A stretch of DNA of 64,000 bases from Anaerolineae bacterium (GCA_003130845.1 QEXW01000140.1:1-64000), one strand, 5' to 3'. Counted from the first letter of the stretch, positions 32,753 to 41,212 are shown. Notes: a model not told the origin generated them from the sequence alone. A program made the numbers and translations.

Positions 32753-33619
32753 TTAACTTTCGACTGGATAGAAGCACAATCCCGCTGTGCCTGGCCCAGT
32801 ATGCACTGCCAGGGCTGGAGAAAGCTCAGCCACCAGCGCTTCGACCACATTGACTCGTTCCTCCACCAGCGATTTGAGCTTTTCAATTTCATTGAGCGCA
32901 CCGGCATGGACGTAGGCCACACGTGCCTTACCTTGACCAACAGCGGCGGCCACGTAATTGGCCATCTCGGCATAGGCCTGCATCCGTGAGCGCGCCTTAC
33001 CCAGCGCCACGATCACTCCGTCTTTCATTCCAATCAATGGCTTGATGTTAAGTAAGGTGCCAACCAGGCTTTGTGCCAGGCCAATGCGCCCGCCCATGTA
33101 CAGATACTTTAAGGTGTCGGCGGTTTGTATCATCTGTGTAATCGGAATCATGCGCTGCACTTTGTTGGTGATTTCGCTTAAATTGGCCCCCCCCAACGCC
33201 GCCCGTGCTGCTTCGATGACCATCCAACCCTGGCATAACGATACATTCCGCGTGTCAATGACCTGGATAGACACCTGTGGATACTGCTCAGCCATCATGG
33301 ATTGCGCTACCGTCGCTGCCTGATACGCTCCGGAACCGCGTGAAGTCATGTGAATACTGATAATTTGCTTGAACCCATTGGCAATTAATTGCCGATACAT
33401 TTCCAGGTAATCACCGGGGCCAGGGCTGGCTGTAGTGGGCAATTGTGTCGCGGTTGGTAACCAGCGTAGAAACTCCTCGCGTTGAATGGTGACAAGGTCT
33501 CGCAAGACTTCTTGCCCGCGGTGAATATAATAGGCCACCGTGTGAATGTTTAACTGACGGAGCAGCGTTTCCGGAATACTGGCGCAGCTATCTGTAACAA
33601 CGGCAACTTGGGCGGACAT
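32753..33619 (-). CDS. DegV family fatty-acid-binding protein
   Basis: A 288-residue protein of the DegV family, whose members bind a fatty acid and in firmicutes serve a fatty acid kinase (FakB). The N-terminal VAVVTDSCASIP, the PTTASPGPGDY segment and the ISIHMTSRGSGAYQAA loop around the ligand site, and the later DTRNVSLCQG are typical. AGGAGGC precedes the ATG. A second, distinct DegV gene lies at 44262. No fatty acid kinase gene (fakA) is in the window. Confidence 0.93.
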   Translation of the reverse strand: MSAQVAVVTDSCASIPETLLRQLNIHTVAYYIHRGQEVLRDLVTIQREEFLRWLPTATQLPTTASPGPGDYLEMYRQLIANGFKQIISIHMTSRGSGAYQAATVAQSMMAEQYPQVSIQVIDTRNVSLCQGWMVIEAARAALGGANLSEITNKVQRMIPITQMIQTADTLKYLYMGGRIGLAQSLVGTLLNIKPLIGMKDGVIVALGKARSRMQAYAEMANYVAAAVGQGKARVAYVHAGALNEIEKLKSLVEERVNVVEALVAELSPALAVHTGPGTAGLCFYPVES

Positions 33620-33948
33620 GTATGCCTCCTGATGGTCAATGTGCGTGCTACGCTTATTGTACCCATATTTCTGCGGAGTTGATTATTGACCCGAGTCTGG
33701 TTTCCTCTTACAATACTTTTATGACCCAGCGCAGTACGTTTTGTCAGGCAGGTAGCTCTCCGTATTACGGCGGCTTCTTCCGCCCCGACCATGATCCGCC
33801 CTGGGCATTGGATGCTCTCTGTTTCGCCTTTAAACGTACCTTTTGATGGAGATGTTGCTGGTTGTCCAGGGCTTTACCTGGCGGAGCGCATCTCTCCTGT
33901 GAAGTTGATACGATTCGACCTGCTTTTTTAACCTGAAAGGAGTTTCCT
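33620..33948 (+). promoter_or_regulatory. Promoter and long leader of the lysine 2,3-aminomutase gene
   Basis: The leader region holds the best promoter in the window: TTGACC at 33686-33691, a 17-base spacer, and TACAAT at 33709-33714. Transcription would start at about 33721, exactly at an ATG that opens a 41-codon frame (33721-33846), which suggests a leaderless leader peptide. About 100 bases then remain before the gene, with a short CCAGG...CCTGG hairpin. I do not recognise a known riboswitch, and no lysine-rich peptide is encoded. The short frame is a candidate only. Confidence 0.6.
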
Positions 33949-35271
33949 ATGCCCGCACCGTTTGTTTCCAAACGCGCTCCCCTTTATCGTGATGTCCCGG
34001 ATGAAAAATGGAATGATTGGCGATGGCAGCTGAGCAACCGCTTGAATAGCGCCGAAGAAATCGAAAAAGTCCTGCCTCTTTCTGAGAGCGAGCGCAAAGC
34101 CCTACAAACACAGGGTTTATTCCGCGTGGATATTACTCCCTACTTTATCTCCCTCATTGACCCCGATGACCCGCAAGACCCGATTCGACTGCAAGTTATT
34201 CCTCGCTCGGAGGAAATGCAGGCTTTTACAGCGATGATGGAAGATTCGCTGGCAGAAGACCGACATTCGCCGGTGCCAGGGTTGGTTCATCGCTATCCCG
34301 ACCGGGTGCTCATGTTGGTCACCACGCAATGTGCTTCGTATTGTCGTTATTGCACGCGCGCGCGCATTGTGGGTGACCCGGCGCAAACCTTCAAGCGCGA
34401 AGAGTTCGAAATGCAAATTGAATACATCAAGCGCACCCCTCAAGTGCGCGATGTGTTGCTTTCGGGCGGTGACCCGCTGGTGCTGGCCCCCAAAATCTTG
34501 GAAGAATTGCTCTCCCGCCTGCGCGAAATTCCACATGTCGAAATTATTCGCATCGGCTCGCGCGTGCCGGTCTTTATGCCCATGCGCGTTACCGACGAAT
34601 TGTGCGATATGCTTCAGAAATACCACCCGCTGTGGATGAACATTCACGTTAACCATCCCAATGAAATTTCTTTGGAACTTCAGCAGGCCTGTGACCGTCT
34701 TACAAGAGCAGGCATTCCGCTCGGCAACCAATCGGTGCTATTGGCCGGCGTGAACGACAATGTTCATATTCAGCGAGAACTGGTGCAGAAATTAGTGCGG
34801 ATTCGTGTACGCCCCTACTATCTATACCAGTGTGACCTAGTAGAAGGTGCCGGCCATTTCCGCACCCCGGTTGCCAAAGGGATTGAAATTATGGAAGGCT
34901 TGCGTGGTCACACCAGCGGCTATGCTGTGCCGCAATACATCGTAGATGCCCCCGGCGGTGGTGGCAAAATTCCGCTGATGCCGAATTACCTGTTGAGTAT
35001 GTCAGACCACAAAGTGATCCTGCGCAATTACGAAGGCTACATTACCACCTATGAAGAACCGACCGATTACACCCCGGAACGCAGCGCCACGTTTAAGGGG
35101 CTTAAACGCCCTGAACCGGGGCAAACTGGTATCACCGGCTTGCTGGATGGAGAAGAAATGTTCATCAAGCCCGAAGGTTTTGACCAACTGCACGACCGAG
35201 GTGGGATTCAGCACCGCTTAAAGGATGAGAACAAGTGGAAACCGCTTGGAATCGGACAAGCGGATGATTAA
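33949..35271 (+). CDS. kamA: Lysine 2,3-aminomutase
   Basis: A 440-residue radical SAM enzyme that uses PLP to move the amino group of L-lysine to give beta-lysine. The cluster motif is C128-x3-C132-x2-C135 (CASYCRYC), the PLP Lys is in DAPGGGGKIP, and both Asp residues that bind the substrate side chain in the clostridial enzyme are preserved, one in YQCDLVEGAGHF and one in VDAPGG. This favours the free-lysine enzyme over the shorter EF-P-modifying EpmB. AAAGGAG precedes the ATG. The rest of the lysine fermentation pathway is not present nearby, so beta-lysine may be an osmolyte or a building block. Confidence 0.95.
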   Translation: MPAPFVSKRAPLYRDVPDEKWNDWRWQLSNRLNSAEEIEKVLPLSESERKALQTQGLFRVDITPYFISLIDPDDPQDPIRLQVIPRSEEMQAFTAMMEDSLAEDRHSPVPGLVHRYPDRVLMLVTTQCASYCRYCTRARIVGDPAQTFKREEFEMQIEYIKRTPQVRDVLLSGGDPLVLAPKILEELLSRLREIPHVEIIRIGSRVPVFMPMRVTDELCDMLQKYHPLWMNIHVNHPNEISLELQQACDRLTRAGIPLGNQSVLLAGVNDNVHIQRELVQKLVRIRVRPYYLYQCDLVEGAGHFRTPVAKGIEIMEGLRGHTSGYAVPQYIVDAPGGGGKIPLMPNYLLSMSDHKVILRNYEGYITTYEEPTDYTPERSATFKGLKRPEPGQTGITGLLDGEEMFIKPEGFDQLHDRGGIQHRLKDENKWKPLGIGQADD

Positions 35272-35282
35272 TTGCGCTGGGT

Positions 35283-35288
35283 TATAAT
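35283..35288 (+). promoter_or_regulatory. Candidate -10 box of the secreted Ig-domain gene pair
   Basis: TATAAT lies 12 bases after the aminomutase stop. The predicted start at about 35295 coincides with the left arm of a nine-base hairpin (35295-35303 with 35311-35319), so the mRNA would begin with a stem. Confidence 0.5.
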
Positions 35289-35347
35289 CGCGCGGGCGGG
35301 TGGCATCCAACCACCCGCCTGGCACCAAGAAATTAAAAGGAGAACCT

Positions 35348-35899
35348 ATGAAACTCACTCGTTTTGTTGTTGTGCTTTTGGCCTTAAGCTTATTCCTTAC
35401 CCTGGCGTTGCCTGCCACGCTTCAACCCGTGATGGCGCAAGCGGTTAAGGCACCCTTGGCTCTTCCATCCTTGGCCGATGTACTCTTTGACTCTCATTTG
35501 TTACCGATGAGCATCATTTCGGCGCCGGTTATCACGGTTTCTGTTGAAAGTGCTGCCTCTGGCGCAGATTATGCCTGCACCCTGGTTTCACAGAAACCCA
35601 AAGACTGGACCAAAATGCAGCGCCGCCACATCTTTGATGCCACCTGGACGGTGCGCAACACCGGCAAGAAAAATTGGGGCCAAAACGGCGTGGACTTCAA
35701 ATACATCAGCGGCACCAAGATGCACACTTACGATGATGCTTATGACTTGGCGAAAGACGTTGGTGCGGGGCAAACCATTACCCTGATTGTAGATATGATT
35801 TCGCCCAAAGAAAAAGGGTATTACACGGCTGTGTGGGGATTGTTCACCGGTAAAAAATCGTTCTGCAAAGTGTCTATCACCATCAACGTCAATCGGTGA
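35348..35899 (+). CDS. Secreted NBR1-Ig-like domain protein (first)
   Basis: A 183-residue exported protein with a cleavable signal (1-31, VMAQA) and one C-terminal beta-sandwich domain (about 70-183) that resembles NBR1-type Ig domains: ADYACTLV, a Trp-rich ATWTVRNTGKKNWG strand pair, ITLIVDMISPKEKGYYTAVW (in part) and a final FCKVSITI strand. Cys residues flank the domain and may form a disulfide. AAGGAG precedes the ATG. Translation is probably coupled to the next gene, which encodes the same domain. The domain usually binds proteins; the target is unknown. Confidence 0.85.
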   Translation: MKLTRFVVVLLALSLFLTLALPATLQPVMAQAVKAPLALPSLADVLFDSHLLPMSIISAPVITVSVESAASGADYACTLVSQKPKDWTKMQRRHIFDATWTVRNTGKKNWGQNGVDFKYISGTKMHTYDDAYDLAKDVGAGQTITLIVDMISPKEKGYYTAVWGLFTGKKSFCKVSITINVNR

Positions 35900-35922
35900 G
35901 CGGTTTCGCCCTGTTGCGGGCT

Positions 35923-36648
35923 ATGGATAGAAAAACAATCCTCTTCACCGCCCTGCTTGTCGTGCTGGTATCGTCGGCTTGTGTGCTGACGATACCAGTT
36001 CCTGGTTTGCAACCGCCTGCCCCCGTTGAATCTCCTGTGCTGCTCACCGAAGCGCCTGTCAATCAGCCCACACCGCCGGTCTTACCGACTTTCGCGCTGG
36101 TTTTTACCGATACACCTGCTCCGAGCATCACGCCGTCTTTTACTCCAACGTTTTTTCCGACGATTACACCCTTTCCAACCGCCACCCTTACGCCGACCGT
36201 GACGCTGACCCTCGTCCCGTTACAAGTTGCCACCCTCGGAAGCGATATTCCCCAGGAAACGTTGACCCAGATGGCTCTTACCCCACTTTCCTCCGGTGAC
36301 CCGCCCGGTTCAGACTATGCTTGCTTAGTAACATCCAAACGCATCGCTGACCTGACGGTTTTTAAGCCGAATTATCGCTTTACCGCGTGGTGGGATATTC
36401 TCAACGTGGGCAAAAAGAAGTGGCACCAAGACGTTGTCTTTGCCTCATTGGTGGAAGGGATGAAAATCTCCGAAGACCGTTTTTATTCGCTTCCGGCTGA
36501 ACCAAAATCGGGCGAAAGAGTGCGCCTGAAAATCGAGATGAAAACCCCGCCCGATGAAGGAACGTACTTAATCACATGGGGCTTGCGGGTGACACGCACG
36601 GGTCGGCACTTTTGTTTCTTTACGCTCAATATCATTGTCAAAAAATAA
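35923..36648 (+). CDS. NBR1-Ig-like domain lipoprotein (second)
   Basis: A 241-residue protein with a lipobox (VSSAC), a long Pro/Thr-rich linker (about 25-110) and a C-terminal Ig-like domain that parallels the first protein: SDYACLVTSKR, FTAWWDILNVGKKKWHQD, VRLKIEMKTPPDEGTYLITW (in part) and FCFFTLNI. A GTG at 35896, overlapping the previous stop (GTGA), is an alternative start that adds nine residues; the ATG gives a standard signal peptide. The pair looks like a tandem duplication in which one copy is free and one is lipid-anchored. Confidence 0.85.
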   Translation: MDRKTILFTALLVVLVSSACVLTIPVPGLQPPAPVESPVLLTEAPVNQPTPPVLPTFALVFTDTPAPSITPSFTPTFFPTITPFPTATLTPTVTLTLVPLQVATLGSDIPQETLTQMALTPLSSGDPPGSDYACLVTSKRIADLTVFKPNYRFTAWWDILNVGKKKWHQDVVFASLVEGMKISEDRFYSLPAEPKSGERVRLKIEMKTPPDEGTYLITWGLRVTRTGRHFCFFTLNIIVKK

Positions 36649-36748
36649 GGTTGGGGTAGCGCAGTCCCCATTTGCAACCCCCTGCCATGCAAGCCCACAA
36701 ATTTGAAATTGCCACACTACACTTACTTTGAGAGAGTTTGGAGGTTGT

Positions 36749-37714
36749 ATGCATTATCGTCGCTTGGGTCGTTCTGGTCTCAAAGTTAGCGAAATTTCGC
36801 TTGGCTCATGGGTCACCTTAGGTGACCAAGTAGATGAACAATCATCCATCGAGTTGATCCAGGCTGCTTATGATGCTGGTGTGAATTTTTTTGATAATGC
36901 CGATATTTATGCAAATGGTCAAGCCGAAGTGGTGATGGGCAAGGCGATTAAAGAATTACCACGGCAGGCCTTGGTGATTTCTTCCAAAGTGTTTTGGCCG
37001 ACCATGCCCGGACCGAATGGGCGAGGTCTTTCACGCAAACATATCACGGAATCGATCCACGCTTCGCTTAAGCGCTTAGGAACCGACTACCTCGACCTGT
37101 ACTTTTGTCATCGTTTTGACCCGGATACCCCCATTGAAGAAGTGGTTTTTACGATGGATACCCTGGTCAGACAGGGCAAAATTTTGTACTGGGGGACCTC
37201 CGAGTGGCGTGCTTGGCAAATTACGGCAGCCATTACGATTGCTGAACGACACCATCTTATACCTCCTGTTGTAGAACAGCCACAATATAATATGTTTCAT
37301 CGTCGGCGGGTTGAAATTGAACTTTCGCCCGTGTGTAAGGAATATGGGCTTGGCTTGACCACGTGGAGCCCGCTTTACTACGGCATTTTGAGCGGTAAAT
37401 ACAACGAAGGCATTCCTGCCGGCAGCCGGGCGGCAATGGAAAGCATGGCCTGGATTCGTGACCGCATTACCCCAGAGCGGGTTGCGATTGTGCGCCAATT
37501 GAGCGAAGTAGCGGCCGATTTACACATCAATACCGCGCAGCTTGCCATTGCTTGGTTGCTGCGCCGCAAAGAAGTGAGCAGCGTCATCACCGGAGCAACC
37601 AATGTTGGTCAATTGCAGAACAATCTTGAATCGGCTGAAGCGGTTGAAATGTTACATGATGATGTGTTAGAACGCATTGAACAAATCTTGGGAAATTACC
37701 CTGACGAGGATTGA
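36749..37714 (+). CDS. Aldo/keto reductase, potassium-channel beta-subunit-like
   Basis: A 321-residue NADPH-dependent oxidoreductase with a TIM-barrel fold. The catalytic tetrad is visible: Asp and Tyr in FDNADIYANG, Lys in VISSKVFW, and His in LYFCHRFD. The first residues MHYRRLGRSGLKVSEISLG match the start of the Kv-beta/YghZ subfamily. GGAGGTTG precedes the ATG at 36749, which I prefer to an in-frame start at 36728. The substrate is probably an aldehyde or ketone. It is followed by an inverted repeat likely to end its transcript. Confidence 0.93.
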   Translation: MHYRRLGRSGLKVSEISLGSWVTLGDQVDEQSSIELIQAAYDAGVNFFDNADIYANGQAEVVMGKAIKELPRQALVISSKVFWPTMPGPNGRGLSRKHITESIHASLKRLGTDYLDLYFCHRFDPDTPIEEVVFTMDTLVRQGKILYWGTSEWRAWQITAAITIAERHHLIPPVVEQPQYNMFHRRRVEIELSPVCKEYGLGLTTWSPLYYGILSGKYNEGIPAGSRAAMESMAWIRDRITPERVAIVRQLSEVAADLHINTAQLAIAWLLRRKEVSSVITGATNVGQLQNNLESAEAVEMLHDDVLERIEQILGNYPDED

Positions 37715-37733
37715 ACACCATCTCCGGGGAAAA

Positions 37734-37787
37734 CCGTCCTGAAGGTGTCTCCCAGGCATGGGACTGGAAACCCTTCAGGACGGCTTT
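37734..37787 (+). terminator. Probable terminator after the aldo/keto reductase gene
   Basis: CCGTCCTGAAGG at 37734-37745 is perfectly complementary to CCTTCAGGACGG at 37772-37783. The 26-base loop contains a second small hairpin (TCCCAGGCATGGGA). Only CTTTCT follows, so the T-run is weak. Confidence 0.6.
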
Positions 37788-37861
37788 CTGCTCAAACTTC
37801 GTCCTTGATTTTGACTCGCGTTTGTGCTATTTATAGGGGAAATCTCCCAAAAAGGATTGCT

Positions 37862-38713
37862 ATGCTCCGCGAACGCGTCTCCGAAAATGTCTATTGGTTC
37901 CAAAGCGAAGTGTATGCTCAAGTCACAGCGGGTGTGATTGCTGGCCCGCAGTGGGCGGTTGTTATTGATACACTAGCGACCCCTGAAGAAACCCTAAGTA
38001 TGCGCGAATATGTTGAGCATGAATTGGGGTTGCAAATTCGATATATTATCAACACACATTACCATGCTGACCACACCTGGGGAAATTGTTTTTTCCCGGG
38101 TGCGACTGTTATTGCGCATGCCAATTGCCGTAAATTGATGATTGAGAAAGGCATTCCGTCACTGGAAGCAGCCAAGAAGCAAAACAATTCCTTGCGGCAG
38201 GTCAAAATCGTTTTGCCCCACTTGACGTTTGATGAAGGTGAACTCAACCTGCGGGTTGGAAAAAAGAACCTGATTCTCGCTCCGGCGCTGGGACATAGTT
38301 ATGATGGCCTTTCCGTTTTGGTCGAAGAAGACCGTATTTTATTTGCCGGTGATGCTTTTATGCCCTTGCCGTATGTGGTGGATGGCAATATCAATGACCT
38401 GACAACCTCCATCAAAAAAATTGCACGCATGGGGTTAGAGAATATCGTCCAAGGACATGGCGACATCATTCTACGCGGCGAAATTGAGGCAGCCGTTAAG
38501 GAAAACTTGGCATATCTTTCGGCCATTCGCAAAGCAGCGCGGGCCGCGCTCAAGCGCAAATCACCGTTAGAGTATCTGGATGAGGTGACAATCGAGGAGT
38601 GTGGCAAGAGCCGCGTTCACTTGGGGGGGCTGGCACCGGCCTTGCACCAGCGGAATTTGCGCGCGCTTTATCGGCATTTCTTGGAGCACAAAGATGGACC
38701 AGACGAAGAGTGA
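37862..38713 (+). CDS. Metallo-beta-lactamase fold hydrolase
   Basis: A 283-residue protein with the MBL fold. The zinc motif HYHADH is at residues 66-71, later ligands are His in ALGHSYDG, Asp in LFAGDAF and His in VQGHGD. The C-terminal extension (about 215-283) is helical and Arg/Lys-rich. AAAGGA precedes the ATG at 37862; the frame is open upstream to 37745 but across the terminator. The role is open; similar proteins are glyoxalase-II-like or lactonase-like hydrolases. It overlaps the next gene by 20 bases. Confidence 0.88.
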   Translation: MLRERVSENVYWFQSEVYAQVTAGVIAGPQWAVVIDTLATPEETLSMREYVEHELGLQIRYIINTHYHADHTWGNCFFPGATVIAHANCRKLMIEKGIPSLEAAKKQNNSLRQVKIVLPHLTFDEGELNLRVGKKNLILAPALGHSYDGLSVLVEEDRILFAGDAFMPLPYVVDGNINDLTTSIKKIARMGLENIVQGHGDIILRGEIEAAVKENLAYLSAIRKAARAALKRKSPLEYLDEVTIEECGKSRVHLGGLAPALHQRNLRALYRHFLEHKDGPDEE

Positions 38714-39089
38714 TGTTGTATTCAAAAACAATTGGTTTACTATCGGCTGCCTAGGAGCAATCCTCCTCGCTGTGTTTTTGGTGGTGTTTGCAGGGATGAG
38801 TTCCATCCAGGCGTTTGTTCAATACGGAATCGCCTATGATTTAGTGAATTATCGAGCCGCTATTCTCGATATGGATATTCCTGTCGAATCGAAACGCTCT
38901 CTGGTTCAGGATTTGGAAACATTGCGTTATTCCATCAGCCATCACAGTCGAATAAGCTTTTTTCAGTGGATGACGATAAATGCTTCTTTTGAAAGCATTC
39001 TTTCGGACGGAAATATCTCGGACGACGAATATGCCATCCTTCAGGTCGAAATCCAGGAACTTAAGCGGCTACAAGGTATTGAAAAATAA
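38694..39089 (+). CDS. Small membrane protein of unknown function
   Basis: A 131-residue protein with one strong membrane helix (about 19-42) after a short N-terminal cytoplasmic stretch, and an otherwise helical soluble part. The last 35 residues (SILSDGNISDDEYAILQ) resemble a short acidic helix pair. The ATG is inside the end of the MBL gene, with GGAGC before it, so translation is probably coupled. I recognise no family. Confidence 0.65.
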   Translation: MDQTKSDVVFKNNWFTIGCLGAILLAVFLVVFAGMSSIQAFVQYGIAYDLVNYRAAILDMDIPVESKRSLVQDLETLRYSISHHSRISFFQWMTINASFESILSDGNISDDEYAILQVEIQELKRLQGIEK

Positions 39090-39116
39090 GTAGTTCAACG
39101 AATGTTTCTGACGAAG

Positions 39117-39153
39117 AAACGTGAGCAACCCTTAGCCGGTGTCGCTCACGTTT
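39117..39153. terminator. Inverted repeat, probable two-way terminator
   Basis: AAACGTGAGC at 39117-39126 is complementary to GCTCACGTTT at 39144-39153, with a 17-base loop. It lies between the convergent small membrane protein gene and the PlsY-like gene and can serve both strands. Confidence 0.7.
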
Positions 39154-39183
39154 GCTGTTTATTTCAGGGTTGGGAAGGGCAGG

Positions 39184-39894
39184 TTATTTTGTATCGGGTA
39201 CTTTTGCTTGGTTCTGCGGCTCTCTCTGTTCGCGCAATTTGCCATGCAGGCTGATGCTGACCACACGCTCGGTGCCATTTATCAGCTTTTTGATATTGGG
39301 TCGCAAAGCCCAGGCCAGTAAGAGCAGGGTGATGATGCCATACGCTACATCGAACCAGGAGGCACCAGGTGCGTGGATAAGCACGCGGATTAGAAAGACG
39401 ATGATGGCAAACAAGCCCACGCTGAGGGTTGTCACCGAAGCGTAGCCGAGTGTGAAAAAGACCAACGCACCCAGCGGCAAGATGATGAGCACGGATGGCC
39501 ACCATAGGCCAATGGCGCCGCCCAGCGCTGGCGCACCACCTGCCCCGCCACGCAGCCGCACGAAGCGGTGGTTTTCATCGAACTCTGGTAAGTAAATGGA
39601 ATAATTGTGTCCGAGAATGGCCGCTAAGGGGGTTAGGATATGTACCCAATGGCCATCGGGGTTGACACGGAGCGCAATCCACGTGGCGACTGTGCCTTTC
39701 AGCACGTCTAGAATGGCGGTGAGCAGCCCGGCGCCAAACCCGGCCGCTCGAAAGGCGTTTGTCCCGCCGGTGCGTCCACTCTCAACGGTGCGGATGTCTT
39801 TTCCCGTCTTAAATTTGACCACGAGTAGGCCGAAAGGAATCGAGCCGAGCAGGTAGCCAAGCAAAACAAGGCCGCTGTCAATCAGCAGTTGCAT
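39184..39894 (-). CDS. plsY: PlsY-like glycerol-3-phosphate acyltransferase, divergent
   Basis: A 236-residue membrane protein with about five to six helices in the layout of PlsY, which acylates glycerol 3-phosphate with acyl phosphate. Motif 1 is SGRTGGTNAFR (39-49), where most PlsY have SGNPGATN; a GHNYSIYLPEF segment follows at 95-105; the usual Lys-Gly-Gly-Lys-Gly loop is RLRGGAGGAPALGG here; GYASVTTL matches the third motif. All glycine motifs stay in place but the Lys residues are lost, so activity or donor may differ. GGAGGA precedes the ATG. Last gene of a minus-strand group. Confidence 0.8.
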   Translation of the reverse strand: MQLLIDSGLVLLGYLLGSIPFGLLVVKFKTGKDIRTVESGRTGGTNAFRAAGFGAGLLTAILDVLKGTVATWIALRVNPDGHWVHILTPLAAILGHNYSIYLPEFDENHRFVRLRGGAGGAPALGGAIGLWWPSVLIILPLGALVFFTLGYASVTTLSVGLFAIIVFLIRVLIHAPGASWFDVAYGIITLLLLAWALRPNIKKLINGTERVVSISLHGKLREQREPQNQAKVPDTK

Positions 39895-39946
39895 GAGGAA
39901 TCCTCCAAATTGGTCTATCAAGAGTAACACAAGTGGCCTGGCAAAG

Positions 39947-40351
39947 TTACACGCCTGTTACAATCAGGGGTACTTCAGCAGCATGACCGGATTCTATCCA
40001 GAAGGCATGTGCAAGCCATTCGCCTTCGCCGGGTGACCAGATGACTTGAATCACTTCGTAATACGCTTCGGCAATATCGGTGGGTGAAGGGACAGCCGGC
40101 CCGCACGGGTGCGAATGAAAGATGGCCAATAGGTCCATGCCATCGGATTCAATTTGCTCGAAGGCGCGTAATTGTTCGAGCGGGTCCATGCGAAAGCGCA
40201 CCGGGCTATGGGCCGCGTTTTTGACCGGGATGACGGTTTTGACCACACCATCCCGCCCACCGAGCAACCCGCAGGCTTCCAGCGGGGCTTGTGCTTCTAC
40301 GTAATCGCGCATTTGTTCCCATTGGGTGCGAGAGAGCGTCAGGTGGCGCAT
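39947..40351 (-). CDS. JAMM/Mov34 metallopeptidase (M67)
   Basis: A 134-residue zinc isopeptidase-type protein. The JAMM signature is complete: Glu25 in PLEACGLLGG, then H79-x-H81 in HSHPCGPAVPSPTD with Asp92 and Ser89. In bacteria such enzymes cut ubiquitin-like or sulfur-carrier proteins (ThiS, MoaD) from conjugates; no such gene lies nearby. The start overlaps the stop of the preceding membrane protein gene by one base (TAATG type), so the two are probably coupled. Confidence 0.92.
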   Translation of the reverse strand: MRHLTLSRTQWEQMRDYVEAQAPLEACGLLGGRDGVVKTVIPVKNAAHSPVRFRMDPLEQLRAFEQIESDGMDLLAIFHSHPCGPAVPSPTDIAEAYYEVIQVIWSPGEGEWLAHAFWIESGHAAEVPLIVTGV

Positions 40352-41166
40352 TATCTTCCTGCGAACAACGCGGCAATCCAGAATATACTCACACTGCCTA
40401 GTGCGCTTAGGCCGGCACGGTGTGCAGAAACTTGTTCACGCAGGTTGAGGGTTAGGTTGGTTAGGGCATACAGCGGGCCGAGCAAAGCCAGGCCATATTG
40501 CACCGGCTTGAGCGGCCAATAGTGAAAAGCGGCGGCAAATTGTGTTAGTACAAAGGCGCTTGTGAGTGACCACCAACTATCCCAGACCCCTGTTTCTAAA
40601 TAGATGGCGCGTAAAACAACCATGCTCGCAGCAGGGAAAATGGCCAAGACAAGCACGGTCAGCCGCACATTCGCGTAGGAAAGCGAGGCAACCAGGATGA
40701 CAAACAGTGCGAAAGAGAGTGCCATCAACCCCGCCGAAGCAGCAGGATGCCGTACATCGGATGAATCCAAAACGATGTACTCTGCCGTCAGTACCAGAAA
40801 TAACAACAAACCACCCAGGGCAAAGCCAAGCCACCAGGATAGGCCAAGTGGCATGGTGTAAAGTGAAATGCCTAAAATTGCGGCAGTGAGTGCGGGTAGA
40901 ATCCAGTGTGGTAAGGTGCTCCGCCCATCATATTGTGGGTGGCTGCGCAAAAGCCAATCCATTCCTGAAGCAGTAAGACCAGCAGCCAGCCAGATGGCCA
41001 GGGATCTTGGTTCGAAATCGAACGAGTAATCTACGCCAAAGAGTTGAATCAAGACCGCATATTTTTCCCATTCCATCATCTGCGCTAGCACATAGGAAAG
41101 CAAAACTGCCGCCAATAAGACGCTTAGACGGTTGGAATCCGGTAGGTGACGGCGTTCAGCAGACAT
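40351..41166 (-). CDS. Multi-helix membrane protein of unknown function
   Basis: A 271-residue integral membrane protein with about eight hydrophobic segments. The family is not recognised. The N terminus (MSAERRHLPDSN) is cytoplasmic-like and polar, and the Tyr-Ser-Phe-Asp-Phe-Glu stretch near residue 55 is a short outer loop. The ATG at 41166 was chosen because the longer frame to 41334 runs into the preceding gene region and lacks a membrane-like N terminus. It leads the minus-strand group with the JAMM peptidase and PlsY-like genes. Confidence 0.75.
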   Translation of the reverse strand: MSAERRHLPDSNRLSVLLAAVLLSYVLAQMMEWEKYAVLIQLFGVDYSFDFEPRSLAIWLAAGLTASGMDWLLRSHPQYDGRSTLPHWILPALTAAILGISLYTMPLGLSWWLGFALGGLLLFLVLTAEYIVLDSSDVRHPAASAGLMALSFALFVILVASLSYANVRLTVLVLAIFPAASMVVLRAIYLETGVWDSWWSLTSAFVLTQFAAAFHYWPLKPVQYGLALLGPLYALTNLTLNLREQVSAHRAGLSALGSVSIFWIAALFAGR

Positions 41167-41212
41167 AACTGGATTGTACCTGTCTAAGGGGAGCGCGGGA
41201 AGGGTCAATTTC

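Noticed and set aside
33721-33948. Lysine riboswitch or lysine attenuator before kamA
   Set aside because: No conserved riboswitch core could be recognised and the short frame has only one Lys codon, so I describe only an unclassified leader.
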